Positions 33,583 through 40,677 of a stretch of 44,478 nt of DNA are shown here, piece after piece. Source of the stretch: a virus; IMG/VR virus record IMGVR_UViG_3300009553_000006, positions 1 to 44,478 of that record. One strand, written 5' to 3'. Each line of letters starts with the position of its first letter. The first letter of the stretch is position 1. Position numbers and translations under genes: made by a program. Under the pieces are notes generated by a model. That model was not told the DNA's origin, did no database searches, and saw only the letters and a program-made list of their open reading frames with translations.

Positions 33583-33878
33583 AAACGGCTCACCACTACC
33601 TCGTGCAACGCGTGTTCCAAGATCACTCGCAACATTTCATCGCCACGGTCGGCGACCTGCCCAGCGCGCAGGCTATCGCGTGCCGCAAGTCCAAAACAGC
33701 GCGGCCGACAACCGAGATCCGCATTTGTGGCGTCGGCGAGGACCGGCGCCTCTTGTGGCTCACGGTCTACCGCAATGGCCAGCCGTACTACACGGCTGAG
33801 CCGCGTCCGGGCGACCCGTCCTCTATGGGCTTTCAGCAGCGAACCTATCACACGACTAAGGTCGAAACTCCGGAGTGA
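33579..33878 (+). CDS. Small hypothetical protein, ribozyme operon gene 6; 3' end inside hammerhead 5
   Basis: This 99-aa protein (GTG start, coupled to gene 5) is basic and beta-rich (HHYLVQRVFQDHSQHFIATVGDL, DRRLLWLTVYRNGQPYYTAE). Its last seven codons (KVETPE plus stop) are read from the 5' side of hammerhead 5, and the TGA at 33876 lies in the stem III loop. Translation of this gene must therefore unfold the ribozyme. Function unknown. Confidence 0.65.
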   Translation: MKTAHHYLVQRVFQDHSQHFIATVGDLPSAQAIACRKSKTARPTTEIRICGVGEDRRLLWLTVYRNGQPYYTAEPRPGDPSSMGFQQRTYHTTKVETPE

Positions 33879-33916
33879 GTCCGGAGTCCGCACGTAAGGC
33901 GTGCGCCGATGAGACC
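33860..33916 (+). ncRNA. Hammerhead ribozyme 5, with U4C core change
   Basis: Stem II is GGTC/GACC. Stem III is ACTCCGG/CCGGAGT with loop AGTGAGT. The GTC triplet ends at 33888. Stem I is CGCACG/CGTGCG with loop TAAGG. The conserved CUGAUGA reads CCGATGA, a U-to-C change at core position 4 (33907). All stems are intact, so the fold should persist, but cleavage is expected to be weak or absent. It overlaps the end of gene 6. Confidence 0.8.
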
Positions 33917-33949
33917 ATCAGACCACCTACACATTGGGGAGAGATACCA

Positions 33950-34255
33950 ATGACCGATCTATCGACCGTGCTGCCGATCAGCACCACTCCGTACCGCGTC
34001 ATCCGCACGCGCTTCGTCGGGCCGACCGATTTTCGCGGCTCGCGCATCATCGCCGACGCCGGCGATAGCACCTCGCGCGTCACGCTGGGCTATGACCACG
34101 CGCTGGCACGCGACGAAAACCACGTCGCCGGCGCGCGCGCCGTGGTCGACAAAATGGGCTGGACGCCGGCCCAAGGCCAGTTCACAGCGCTGGTCGGCGG
34201 CGATTACGACGGCGCCTACTACTTCGTCTGGCAGCCACAAGAGGCGCGCGACTAG
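33950..34255 (+). CDS. Small hypothetical protein, ribozyme operon gene 7
   Basis: This 101-aa protein starts after GGGGAGAGATACCA. It contains RVIRTRFVGPTDFRGSRIIADAGDSTSRVTLGYDHAL, followed by a helix (ENHVAGARAVVDKMGW) and GGDYDGAYYFVWQ. The pattern FVGPTDxRGSRIxA is shared by small phage and plasmid proteins of unknown function. The stop overlaps the next GTG start. Confidence 0.7.
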   Translation: MTDLSTVLPISTTPYRVIRTRFVGPTDFRGSRIIADAGDSTSRVTLGYDHALARDENHVAGARAVVDKMGWTPAQGQFTALVGGDYDGAYYFVWQPQEARD

Positions 34256-34485
34256 TGCCGCGTATCTCGAAGGATGCGCCGCTCCGGCCCTGCCAGTGGC
34301 CGGACTACGGGCGCGCATGCGGCAAGCGCTCGATGTACCTCGTGCTCGTGCCGTTTGGCTCGTTTTTCCCGTACTGCGGCTACCACATGGCGCGCGCCAT
34401 CACGGCCGCCTGCGACGCCGAGTACCACCGCCGCCCGGCCGGCCAACGTGAGCCGGTCCAAGTTCTACCAATTGATCAGCGCTAA
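34255..34485 (+). CDS. Small Cys-rich protein, ribozyme operon gene 8
   Basis: GTG at 34255 overlaps the preceding TAG. The 76-aa product has PCQWPDYGRACGKRS and, about 20 residues on, FFPYCGYH. This C ... C ... C-x2-H arrangement suggests a zinc site. No known family. Confidence 0.55.
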   Translation: MPRISKDAPLRPCQWPDYGRACGKRSMYLVLVPFGSFFPYCGYHMARAITAACDAEYHRRPAGQREPVQVLPIDQR

Positions 34486-34500
34486 GGAGAGAGATTCCTC

Positions 34501-34749
34501 ATGGCAAGTCCACTCGTTTTCAAGGTCTACAACGGCGAGCGCGAACACGTCGCCTCGACACGCTACGCGGAGGATGCCGCCTTTATCGTCGGCCACTGCG
34601 CGCTCGGCACCGTCAGGGTCGATGGGCGCATCGTGTGGCGCGAGAGCCTCGAACCCACGTCGGCCAGCGAGTCGTACGACTACGCAGCGTCGATCATGCG
34701 CGAACGCCGCCGCGAGCGCTACGCGCGCTGGCTGGAGGCACGCGCATGA
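34501..34749 (+). CDS. Small hypothetical protein, ribozyme operon gene 9
   Basis: This 82-aa protein follows GGAGAGAGATTCCTC, the same leader type as gene 1 and the integrase. FKVYNGEREHVASTRYAEDAAFIVGHCALGTVRVDGRIVWRE has a strand-helix-strand look. An arginine-rich C-terminal helix follows. This YxGxxxVASxxYxEDAAxxV pattern occurs in small accessory proteins; no function is known to me. Confidence 0.65.
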   Translation: MASPLVFKVYNGEREHVASTRYAEDAAFIVGHCALGTVRVDGRIVWRESLEPTSASESYDYAASIMRERRRERYARWLEARA

Positions 34750-34970
34750 CCACCCTCGAAGAACGGGTGGCGCGCCTCGAACAGCGCGCCCTTGAACTCG
34801 AACGCATCGAACAGCGCCTGGGCCGCGTCGAGGATGCCGTGCTTGGCCTGCGCTCGGACATGAACGGCCTACGCACCGACCTGCGAGTTGCCTTCGAGCG
34901 TATCTTCGTCTCGCTCGATGCATTGAACCGCAAACCAGGTTTCCGCTGGCCGTGGGAGCGCACGTCATGA
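34746..34970 (+). CDS. Short coiled-coil protein A
   Basis: This 74-aa protein starts in ATGA. It is nearly all coiled coil: TTLEERVARLEQRALELERIEQRLGRVEDAV then SDMNGLRTDLRVAFERIF, ending RWPWERTS. Its start is paralogous to the gene at 35161 (MTLEPRVTRLE). It may oligomerise or act as an anchor. Confidence 0.65.
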   Translation: MTTLEERVARLEQRALELERIEQRLGRVEDAVLGLRSDMNGLRTDLRVAFERIFVSLDALNRKPGFRWPWERTS

Positions 34971-35164
34971 CCAGTCTCGAAGCACTCGACTATGCGCTGC
35001 GCCTGGTCGACCAGCGGCGGCACGACTTCAGACGGCGCGCTGAGCGCCTGAGCAGTAGCTCGCACGCCTCACAACGCGAGTACCAGCACGTCATCGAGCA
35101 GGCCGACGCCGCGCACGCGACCCTCGCGGCACTGCGCACGTGCATCGAAGAGGTCCAGTCATGA
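34967..35164 (+). CDS. Short helical protein B
   Basis: This 65-aa protein starts in ATGA. It is helical: SLEALDYALRLVDQRRHDFRRRAERLSSSSHASQREYQHVIEQADAAHATLAAL. It is rich in Arg/His/Gln. It sits between two coiled-coil genes and probably works with them. No family recognised. Confidence 0.55.
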   Translation: MTSLEALDYALRLVDQRRHDFRRRAERLSSSSHASQREYQHVIEQADAAHATLAALRTCIEEVQS

Positions 35165-35340
35165 CCCTCGAACCCCGCGTGACGCGCCTCGAAACGGCGT
35201 TTGTGCGCATCGCCGAGACTCTCGACGAACACACCGGCCTGTTGCGCGACATCGTCGCCCTGCTCAACCAGCAGGGCAGCCAACTCGAACGCATCGAGCG
35301 GGCTATCCGCGAGCGTGGCCAGAACGGCAGCCAGCCATGA
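35161..35340 (+). CDS. Short coiled-coil protein C
   Basis: This 59-aa protein starts in ATGA. It is a heptad-rich helix: MTLEPRVTRLETAFVRIAETLDEH, then LLRDIVALLNQQGSQLERIERAI. It is a likely paralogue of the gene at 34746. Function unknown. Confidence 0.6.
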   Translation: MTLEPRVTRLETAFVRIAETLDEHTGLLRDIVALLNQQGSQLERIERAIRERGQNGSQP

Positions 35341-35537
35341 AACCGGAAGACCTGCGCGCCTGGCGCACTGACCGCGAACTCTCGCAAATCGACCTGGCCA
35401 CGCTGCTCGGCGTGACCAACCAGACCGTTTATCGCTGGGAGGCCGGCTCGCGTAGCGTGCCCGCCTTCCTCGAACTGGCCTTGCGCTACCTCGAAAGCCA
35501 GCCGCTGCTGTACCGCGAGCCGGTCATCGCCGAGTGA
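35337..35537 (+). CDS. Cro/XRE-type DNA-binding protein
   Basis: This 66-aa protein starts in ATGA. It has a canonical XRE helix-turn-helix: DLRAWRTDRELSQIDLATLLGVTNQTVYRWEAG, followed by SVPAFLELALRYLES. It is about the size of a Cro-type regulator or an XRE antitoxin. As the last gene of the ribozyme operon it may feed back on phage promoters. The companion repressor is not obvious. Confidence 0.8.
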   Translation: MKPEDLRAWRTDRELSQIDLATLLGVTNQTVYRWEAGSRSVPAFLELALRYLESQPLLYREPVIAE

Positions 35538-35552
35538 CCGGCTCTTGACCGT

Positions 35553-35652
35553 AATCCCGGACAATCCGGACAATCCGGACAAGAGGACTGTCCGGCCGTC
35601 CGGAACCACACCCAATCCCCGCAGGGTGTGGTTTCCGGACAAACATTTATGT
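35553..35652. terminator. Hairpin and repeat cluster between convergent operons
   Basis: The + strand operon ends at 35537 and the minus helicase gene at 35653. Between them are three near-identical AATCC(C)GGAC repeats at 35553-35580. A long hairpin follows at 35598-35640, with arms GTCCGGAACCACACCC and GGGTGTGGTT-T-CCGGAC, 16 bp with one bulged T. Next comes a small AAACAT-TT-ATGTTT palindrome at 35641-35654. A bidirectional terminator is the natural reading; the TCCGGAC repeats could also bind a protein. Confidence 0.6.
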
Positions 35653-37062
35653 TTAAGGGACTGTCCGGTGTCCGGAATCGTTTTGGGGGTCAAAATCGAC
35701 TTCGGACAGGAGGTCTCGGAAGGGTGTCCAGAGGCCCTCTGAGGCCCTTTCCGGCCCGACCTGTCCGGAAACCGGCGAGTAGCGCAGCGGCCGCTTGCCG
35801 CCCTTGGTTGCCAGGCCGCGCAGCACCAGCCGGTCGAGCATGCGTCGCACGCTATCCTCGCGGCGCGCGTCCGGCTGGCGCTTGTCGACGCGCCACGCCA
35901 CCTCACGTGGGGTCTGGTTGATTGCCTCGGCCAGACTGGCCAGGATGCGCTCGGTGTCGGTCGCGTCCTCGGCTTCGGCGCCGGACGGCTCGCCGGGCAA
36001 CGGGCGAGTCACGATTGAGATTTCACGCGGGCGGTGCATGATTTCGGTCGCGAAACCCGGGCGCTCTTTGGGCCCGACGCTGTTTTTGGTGTGGTGCCAA
36101 TTGACCACGTGCCGCCCGACATCCACGGCCTCTTCGTCGGTGACCAGGCTCCATTGGTTGCGCAGGTATTCGAGCTTGCGCTCGGCGCCGCGTGCCTTGA
36201 TTGGCACGGCCGCGCGCTTGCCGTCGCGCCGCCCGGCCTGGTGTTCGGCACCGGTCACGTGGTCGAGCGCGAGCACCGTCACCGGCGGCAGGCTGCCCAG
36301 GCATTCCTCCATTTCGAGCGCCACCGCTTCCCAGGTCATGTGCTCGCCCGTCGCCCCGCCGGCGGCCGCCACCGCATCGAGCACGAGCAGGCCGACGCCC
36401 TCGCGGTCGATCGCTTCGGAGATCGCTTCGACCTGGTTGCGCAGGCGGTAGCCGTGCATGTCGCGCCACATCATGTACGGCAGCGAGCGCACGCCCAGGT
36501 TGGCGCACACGTCGAGCACGGTCCGCGTGAACGATTCGAAATCGTCCTCCCAGTCCAGGTACAGGGGCACACCCTGCTCCATCTCGCGCTCGCAGAACCG
36601 AAAGCCGGCCGCGTAGTACGCACAAATCGCCTTAGCCAGCGTGCTCTTGCCGGTCGACGAGGCGCCCAGCCAGCAGTTCGGCTTGCCCTTGAGCAGCAGC
36701 CCCTGGCACAACCAGGCTGGCTCGGGCGGCCGTTCGACGTGTCCCTGTAAACGCAGGAACGGACGCCCGTTGCGGTGTGAAGCGAGCACAGATTCGCACG
36801 CCTCACGCAACAAGCGAGCCAGTAACTTGGGGTCGCCGATGCCATCGCTGGTCAGTTCGTCGATCAAGTCCTTGACGTTGCCGCGCGTAGTGCCGGCCAG
36901 CAGGTTGATTCGGCGCGTGATCAGGTGCCCGCCGTCACGCCGCGTTACGACCACTTCCCAGGTGCTCTGGTCACGCTCCGGGTGAGAGAACTTGAGCACG
37001 AGCGGCGCTTCGGACGGACTGAAGTGATAGCCCATGCCCACTCGGTGAAAGCGCTCGCTCAT
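35653..37062 (-). CDS. RepA/DnaB-like RecA-fold ATPase, putative replicative helicase
   Basis: ATG 37062 gives 469 aa and overlaps the upstream stop (ATGA). Walker A is GASSTGKS at residues 133-140. YLDWEDDFESF follows, then a Walker B strand GLLVLDAVAAAGG near 215-225, and LALDHVTG with a QSHA/NWHHTKN region, the layout of RepA-type hexameric helicases (AAA_25-like). The C-terminal ~100 aa look like a winged helix (DTERILASLAEAINQTPREVAWRVDKRQPDARREDSVRRMLDRLVLRGLATKGG). It is the last gene of the early operon. It probably drives phage DNA replication, as helicase or initiator. Confidence 0.8.
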   Translation of the reverse strand: MSERFHRVGMGYHFSPSEAPLVLKFSHPERDQSTWEVVVTRRDGGHLITRRINLLAGTTRGNVKDLIDELTSDGIGDPKLLARLLREACESVLASHRNGRPFLRLQGHVERPPEPAWLCQGLLLKGKPNCWLGASSTGKSTLAKAICAYYAAGFRFCEREMEQGVPLYLDWEDDFESFTRTVLDVCANLGVRSLPYMMWRDMHGYRLRNQVEAISEAIDREGVGLLVLDAVAAAGGATGEHMTWEAVALEMEECLGSLPPVTVLALDHVTGAEHQAGRRDGKRAAVPIKARGAERKLEYLRNQWSLVTDEEAVDVGRHVVNWHHTKNSVGPKERPGFATEIMHRPREISIVTRPLPGEPSGAEAEDATDTERILASLAEAINQTPREVAWRVDKRQPDARREDSVRRMLDRLVLRGLATKGGKRPLRYSPVSGQVGPERASEGLWTPFRDLLSEVDFDPQNDSGHRTVP

Positions 37063-37529
37063 ACCACATGCACAGCGGTCGCCGGCGGCTCGGGCGGGCG
37101 GTAACCGTGCCGGCCAGGCCACTCGCGGGCTTTGCCGCACGCCTGGCACGCGGTGCAGTTCCACAAGTCAATCCGGATATTGGCCTTGGCCGAGTGCTCG
37201 CCACAGCGCGGGCAAGCGAGTATGGGCGACTCGCCGTACTCGTCCCACGTCCACGCCGGAGTGGGCGGCAGCGGTGGCTCCGGAGTCGGCTCCGGCTCAG
37301 TTCCGGCCAGGGGCGCCAGACCGCGCGTGCGCCGAACGTCGCGGTCGAGCGCCAACACGTGCTCGTATTCGCCGGGGTTCGCCTGCTGCAGCAGGCTGCC
37401 GACCGGCCCCCAGGACGGCTCAGCGACGGCACCGTGGTCGTTGTTCTCGGGTAATGGCCCGTACTTCCAGGCCAGTTCTGCGAGGCGATTTTCGACGTAC
37501 AGGCGGCGGATGCGGCTCGCCTCACTCAT
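37059..37529 (-). CDS. Zn-ribbon protein upstream of the helicase (possible primase/loader partner)
   Basis: ATG 37529 gives 156 aa. An N-terminal helical part (RIRRLYVENRLAELAWKYGPLPE) is followed by a proline-rich linker. A Zn-ribbon follows with CPRCGEHSAKANIRIDLWNCTACQACGK, two C-x2-C pairs plus one. A Zn-ribbon next to a RepA-like helicase suggests a primase-type or loading role, but no catalytic primase motif is present. Coupled at both ends. Confidence 0.6.
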   Translation of the reverse strand: MSEASRIRRLYVENRLAELAWKYGPLPENNDHGAVAEPSWGPVGSLLQQANPGEYEHVLALDRDVRRTRGLAPLAGTEPEPTPEPPLPPTPAWTWDEYGESPILACPRCGEHSAKANIRIDLWNCTACQACGKAREWPGRHGYRPPEPPATAVHVV

Positions 37530-37737
37530 CGCAGCCGTACTCGCCGTTGAGCGCCCGCGCCACACTCGGCGCAATCGTGCCTGGCAGGCCGTCGATCCAC
37601 GCTTCCTGGGCCGCGATGATGCCTAGCACCCGCCTGAGGTGCGGCCCTCTAGGCGCCTCCGGAAGGGCCTCTACGAGGATGCGGATCTCGCGGCGCGAGA
37701 GGATCAGCCACGGGCGGCGGTCGCTGCCGCTGCTCAC
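37522..37737 (-). CDS. Small helical hypothetical protein
   Basis: GTG 37737 overlaps the methyltransferase stop (GTGA) and gives 71 aa. SRREIRILVEALPEAPRGPHLRRVLGIIAAQEAWIDGL is amphipathic-helical. An 8-bp overlap couples it to the Zn-ribbon gene. No family recognised. Confidence 0.55.
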   Translation of the reverse strand: MSSGSDRRPWLILSRREIRILVEALPEAPRGPHLRRVLGIIAAQEAWIDGLPGTIAPSVARALNGEYGCDE

Positions 37738-38312
37738 ACGCGCCCCCAGCGGTAGACCAGGAAGGTCGAGCCGTTGTTGTAGGCGTGCTGCTGCGGGCCC
37801 CATTTCGGGTCGCGCAGCGAGCGCTTGCGGATCACGTGCGCCACGTCGTGCGGCTCGCCCAGTTCGCCGATCACCCAGCCGCTCATGCGCACGAAGCGCC
37901 CGCCGTGGACGGCGTCGGTGACTTTGACGATGGCGCCCACGCGCGCCACGCGGCGCACCTCGCGACAGCCCTGGCGGACGGCCGCTTCGAGGTCGTGATT
38001 GCGGTACGTGCCGTAGCGCGCGGCCATAATCCCGCGCACGCCACCGTCGGCGATGTGTGGTGGGTCGAACGTGACGATGTCGTGCGACTGGTCGGCCAGG
38101 TCGAGCGCGCGGAAGTCCTGGACGCCGTCCGGGGCACGCGCCGGATCGAGGTCGTAGCGCTTGACGCGGCGGCTATCGCGGGAGTCGTTCCAGAAGCCGC
38201 CCGAGCCGTACGTCACGTCGGCGATGCTGACCTGCTCGCCGAAGACGATCTCGATGATGCCGCTGACCACGCTGGACGTGGCGGTACCCGGGGCGGAGTA
38301 ACGCAACAGCAT
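37734..38312 (-). CDS. DNA methyltransferase-like protein (DPPH motif)
   Basis: ATG 38312 lies in TGATG with the upstream stop and gives 192 aa. VTYGSGGFW stands in the place of a cofactor motif. YDLDPARAPD and DFRALDLADQSHDIVTFDPPH follow, a DPPY-type catalytic motif with His, then RVARVGAIVKVTD. This is the beta-class order of amino-methyltransferases that modify adenine-N6 or cytosine-N4. The lack of a clear FxGxG and its short length suggest a compact phage variant. It may protect phage DNA from restriction. Confidence 0.75.
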   Translation of the reverse strand: MLLRYSAPGTATSSVVSGIIEIVFGEQVSIADVTYGSGGFWNDSRDSRRVKRYDLDPARAPDGVQDFRALDLADQSHDIVTFDPPHIADGGVRGIMAARYGTYRNHDLEAAVRQGCREVRRVARVGAIVKVTDAVHGGRFVRMSGWVIGELGEPHDVAHVIRKRSLRDPKWGPQQHAYNNGSTFLVYRWGRV

Positions 38313-38539
38313 CAGTCGAGCGGCAGCGGTGGCTGGACCCACGGCTGGCCGCGCGAGTCGAGCAGCAGGTACCCGCGCGCCTCTTCCTTGCCGCGCTGGT
38401 AGTACTGATAGCGGCGCTGGATGGCGCGCCGGCAGCGCTTACAGGCGCACTGCAGGCCATCCGGGCGGCGGCGGTCGCGCCAGAACTCAGAGAGTGGTCG
38501 CCAGCGCGAGCACGCGCAGCACATCTTGCGATCGGACAT
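38312..38539 (-). CDS. Small Zn-finger protein, HNH/endonuclease VII-like
   Basis: ATG 38539 gives 75 aa (an ATG at 38548 is possible). KMCCACSRWRPLSEFWRDRRRPDGLQCACKRCRRAIQRRYQ matches the C-x2-C, PLSEF, DGL, C-x2-C start of recombination-endonuclease-VII-like and HNH-related Zn proteins. The catalytic HNH part is missing, so it may be only a DNA-binding remnant or a stand-alone Zn module. Confidence 0.65.
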   Translation of the reverse strand: MSDRKMCCACSRWRPLSEFWRDRRRPDGLQCACKRCRRAIQRRYQYYQRGKEEARGYLLLDSRGQPWVQPPLPLD

Positions 38540-38551
38540 GGCTCGCATGGC

Positions 38552-39556
38552 TCACAGGCTCTGGCGGTGCTCGTCGACGTTCAGTCGACGCATGGCCTCG
38601 TGCTCGATGCGCGCGGCGAGTTCGTTGTTGACCGTCTCGACCTCGTCCAGCGGGGTGTTGTTGCGCAGCACCGGCGTGCGGATCTTGAGCCGCGCCGCCT
38701 GAGCGCTGAGTTCGCGGTTGCGGGCCCACGGCTCAGGCTCGGGCGACTCGTCCACCTCGGACTCCGCATCCGACTCGGCTTCTGGCGCGGAGGCCCGCTC
38801 CGCGTCGTCGGCCGCGAGTTCGGCCTGGCGATGCTTGATCGCCTCGCGCAACGTGAGTCCCAGGCTGGTCAGTTGCATGCGCGAGATCGGCAGGCGGGCC
38901 GGCTTGGTCTCGACGCCCAGGCCCTGCGCCTCGGCCAGCACGACCAGGTAGCGCTGCCAGATCGGCTCGTCGGCGTTTTTGACGATGTCCGGCAGCGACG
39001 GCTGCGCGGGCGGGTGCCTGGGCGCAGGCGTGGACGCGGTGGACACGGCAGCGATCTCTCCGGTGTCGTGATCCACCTGCACCACGCGCGCGTCGGGAAT
39101 CGTCTCGACCTCGCTCTCGTCGGTCATGCCCAGGCCGCAGATGGACAGCGTCAGCCGCCGCTTGGCCTTGGTCTCGCAGCGCATGATCGCGTTGGCCAGC
39201 GGGTCACCCTGCAGGCCCTTGATCCACACCGCGCCGACGGCCGAGTCGATGCGCCCCTCGCGATCCTTGCCGAACGCGGTGATGACGTACGTATCGCCGA
39301 TCATCGAGTGATCGAGTTGGGTCACGCTCACGCCGTGCAGTTTTCGGAGTTGGTCGGTCGCGTCCTTCTTGGTGTAGAGCGTCAGCCGATTGTTGAGCAC
39401 GATGTAGTCGAACGGCCGCGTGTACGGGTTCAGGCCGAGCGACTCACACACCTGGTGGTAGTACGAGACGCGCTGCTCGGGCGTGAGGCGGCTCAGGTCG
39501 CCGGTGACGATCACCTGCTCCATCAGCGACCCGGGCTCCGGTTTGACCATGCTCAT
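38552..39556 (-). CDS. RecT/Red-beta-like single-strand annealing protein
   Basis: ATG 39556 overlaps the upstream stop (ATGA) and gives 334 aa. The core EQVIVTGDLSRLTPEQRVSYYHQVCESLGLNPYTRPFDYIVLNNRLTLY, then KKDATDQLRKLHGVSV and AIMRCETKAKRRLTLSICGLG, matches a phage annealing-protein family by its NPYTRPF and ETKAKRR signatures. Residues ~180-334 are a charged tail. Known relatives bind ssDNA and pair strands in phage recombination. The neighbouring nuclease-like gene may supply the substrate. Confidence 0.75.
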   Translation of the reverse strand: MSMVKPEPGSLMEQVIVTGDLSRLTPEQRVSYYHQVCESLGLNPYTRPFDYIVLNNRLTLYTKKDATDQLRKLHGVSVTQLDHSMIGDTYVITAFGKDREGRIDSAVGAVWIKGLQGDPLANAIMRCETKAKRRLTLSICGLGMTDESEVETIPDARVVQVDHDTGEIAAVSTASTPAPRHPPAQPSLPDIVKNADEPIWQRYLVVLAEAQGLGVETKPARLPISRMQLTSLGLTLREAIKHRQAELAADDAERASAPEAESDAESEVDESPEPEPWARNRELSAQAARLKIRTPVLRNNTPLDEVETVNNELAARIEHEAMRRLNVDEHRQSL

Positions 39557-40017
39557 GGCAGATCCTCCATCGGTCGCAGCAGGTGCTGCGGCACAAAGAA
39601 CGCCGGCCGATCGAGGCCGGTCGGGTCGCCCCAGAAGCGCTCGTGCTTGCCCTCGCACGCCTCCAGCCAGCCGCGCACGCACAGGTTGGGCGGGTCGCCG
39701 GTGACCAGGATGAACACGCCCTGGTCGGTGTGGTGCAGGCGCAGGGGATTGGTCTGGCGCAGCGTGTGGCGCACCTGGTACGGCCCCACGTCGGCCGCGC
39801 GCAGGTTGCCCAGCGCACCCGACCAGAAGCGGTTGAGCGCCTTAGCCACGGCCAGTTCACCGCACGCGCCGCGCACATGCAGGCCCCACGCGTCCTTTTC
39901 GTCGGCGCCGTGCTGGTCGCTGCGGCCCTTGAGCACGTTGTCGACCTGGCGCAGCACGCCCAGCGTGGCCGCGTGCACGAACTCGTGCCGCTCCAGGCGG
40001 ATCGGGATGTCGGTCAC
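39553..40017 (-). CDS. PD-(D/E)XK-like nuclease-fold protein, possible recombination partner
   Basis: This 154-aa protein has GACGELAVAKALNRFW (conserved Glu helix), then LRAADVGPYQVRHT (Asp strand) and a QGVFILVTGDP strand. It ends in a FFVPQHLLRPM segment. The order resembles restriction-like folds. Adjacent position and coupling to the RecT-like gene suggest an exonuclease/annealing pair. The lysine of the motif is not evident, so nuclease activity is uncertain. Confidence 0.55.
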   Translation of the reverse strand: MTDIPIRLERHEFVHAATLGVLRQVDNVLKGRSDQHGADEKDAWGLHVRGACGELAVAKALNRFWSGALGNLRAADVGPYQVRHTLRQTNPLRLHHTDQGVFILVTGDPPNLCVRGWLEACEGKHERFWGDPTGLDRPAFFVPQHLLRPMEDLP

Positions 40018-40256
40018 GGGTCGTCGTTCCTGGTCTCGGAGGCGAACACGTACACGCCGCTCTTGTCGCGCGTATAGAGCACGCAGCCCTCGGAGCGGAT
40101 CTCGACCTGGCCGACCCCGCCACGCGGCACGTAGGCCCCGTCCATCGCCGCGCGGAAGTCGTCGTAGAGCGGCATCTTCAGTTCGGCCTTGAGTTCGAGG
40201 TCGGTCTCCAGGTGCATGCCGTCGTACGGCCCGCCGAACAGGCGCACGCGGGTCAT
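40014..40256 (-). CDS. Small hypothetical protein, early operon
   Basis: ATG 40256 gives 80 aa and overlaps the upstream stop. VRLFGGPYDGMHLETDLELKAELKMP is a known-looking start of small phage proteins that begin RxFGGPYDGxxL, often found in replication or accessory regions. The C-terminal part is beta-rich. No function known. Confidence 0.65.
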   Translation of the reverse strand: MTRVRLFGGPYDGMHLETDLELKAELKMPLYDDFRAAMDGAYVPRGGVGQVEIRSEGCVLYTRDKSGVYVFASETRNDDP

Positions 40257-40522
40257 CGGTCGGCTCGCGCGACGCACGCCGCGCATACTTCGCCCATCGC
40301 CCCCTCGTCGGTCAACGGGATGTCGCGTACGCCTTCGCGGAAGGCGCCGCAGGCGAAGCACTCGCTGAGCGGCTGGCCGGTCTCGCCCTCGACGATCTTG
40401 GGTGGCTCCAGGTACGGCGAACTGAACAGTCGGCCAGGCGGAATCACGCGCCGCATGCGCTGCTGCGGGCTGGCGCAGGCAAGCACGGTCGCCCACTCGT
40501 CGGCCACGTACGGCGCGCTCAC
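40253..40522 (-). CDS. Small Zn-binding protein, early operon
   Basis: GTG 40522 (GTGA overlap) gives 89 aa. A C-x2-C pair in ECFACGAF and another in EVCAACVARAD, about 20 residues apart, form a probable zinc site. The middle has VIPPGRLFSSPYLEPPKIV. No known family. Confidence 0.6.
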   Translation of the reverse strand: MSAPYVADEWATVLACASPQQRMRRVIPPGRLFSSPYLEPPKIVEGETGQPLSECFACGAFREGVRDIPLTDEGAMGEVCAACVARADR

Positions 40523-40677
40523 AGCCCGACCAGCCAGCGGTAGGCCAGGATGGCCAGCAGCGCCAGGCCAGTCCAGGCAAACATCGAGAGCACGAACAGC
40601 ACGCCGTGCACGGCCGCCTTGGTCCGCCACGATGGGTGGCACGGGTCGAAGTAGATGCCGCGTCGCGGGTGGCTCAT
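40519..40677 (-). CDS. 52-aa single-helix membrane protein
   Basis: ATG 40677 (ATGA overlap with the Rpf-like gene) gives a 52-aa protein. A basic start MSHPRRGIYFDPCHPSWRTK is followed by one strongly hydrophobic helix (AAVHGVLFVLSMFAWTGLALLAILAYRW). It may help anchor or regulate the secreted lytic protein encoded immediately upstream. Confidence 0.55.
   Translation of the reverse strand: MSHPRRGIYFDPCHPSWRTKAAVHGVLFVLSMFAWTGLALLAILAYRWLVGL

Noticed and set aside
31847-33916. CRISPR-like array, from the regular recurrence of similar segments.
   Set aside because: Repeats are separated by genes of 240-640 bp, differ in sequence, and fit hammerhead secondary structure rather than repeat-spacer units.
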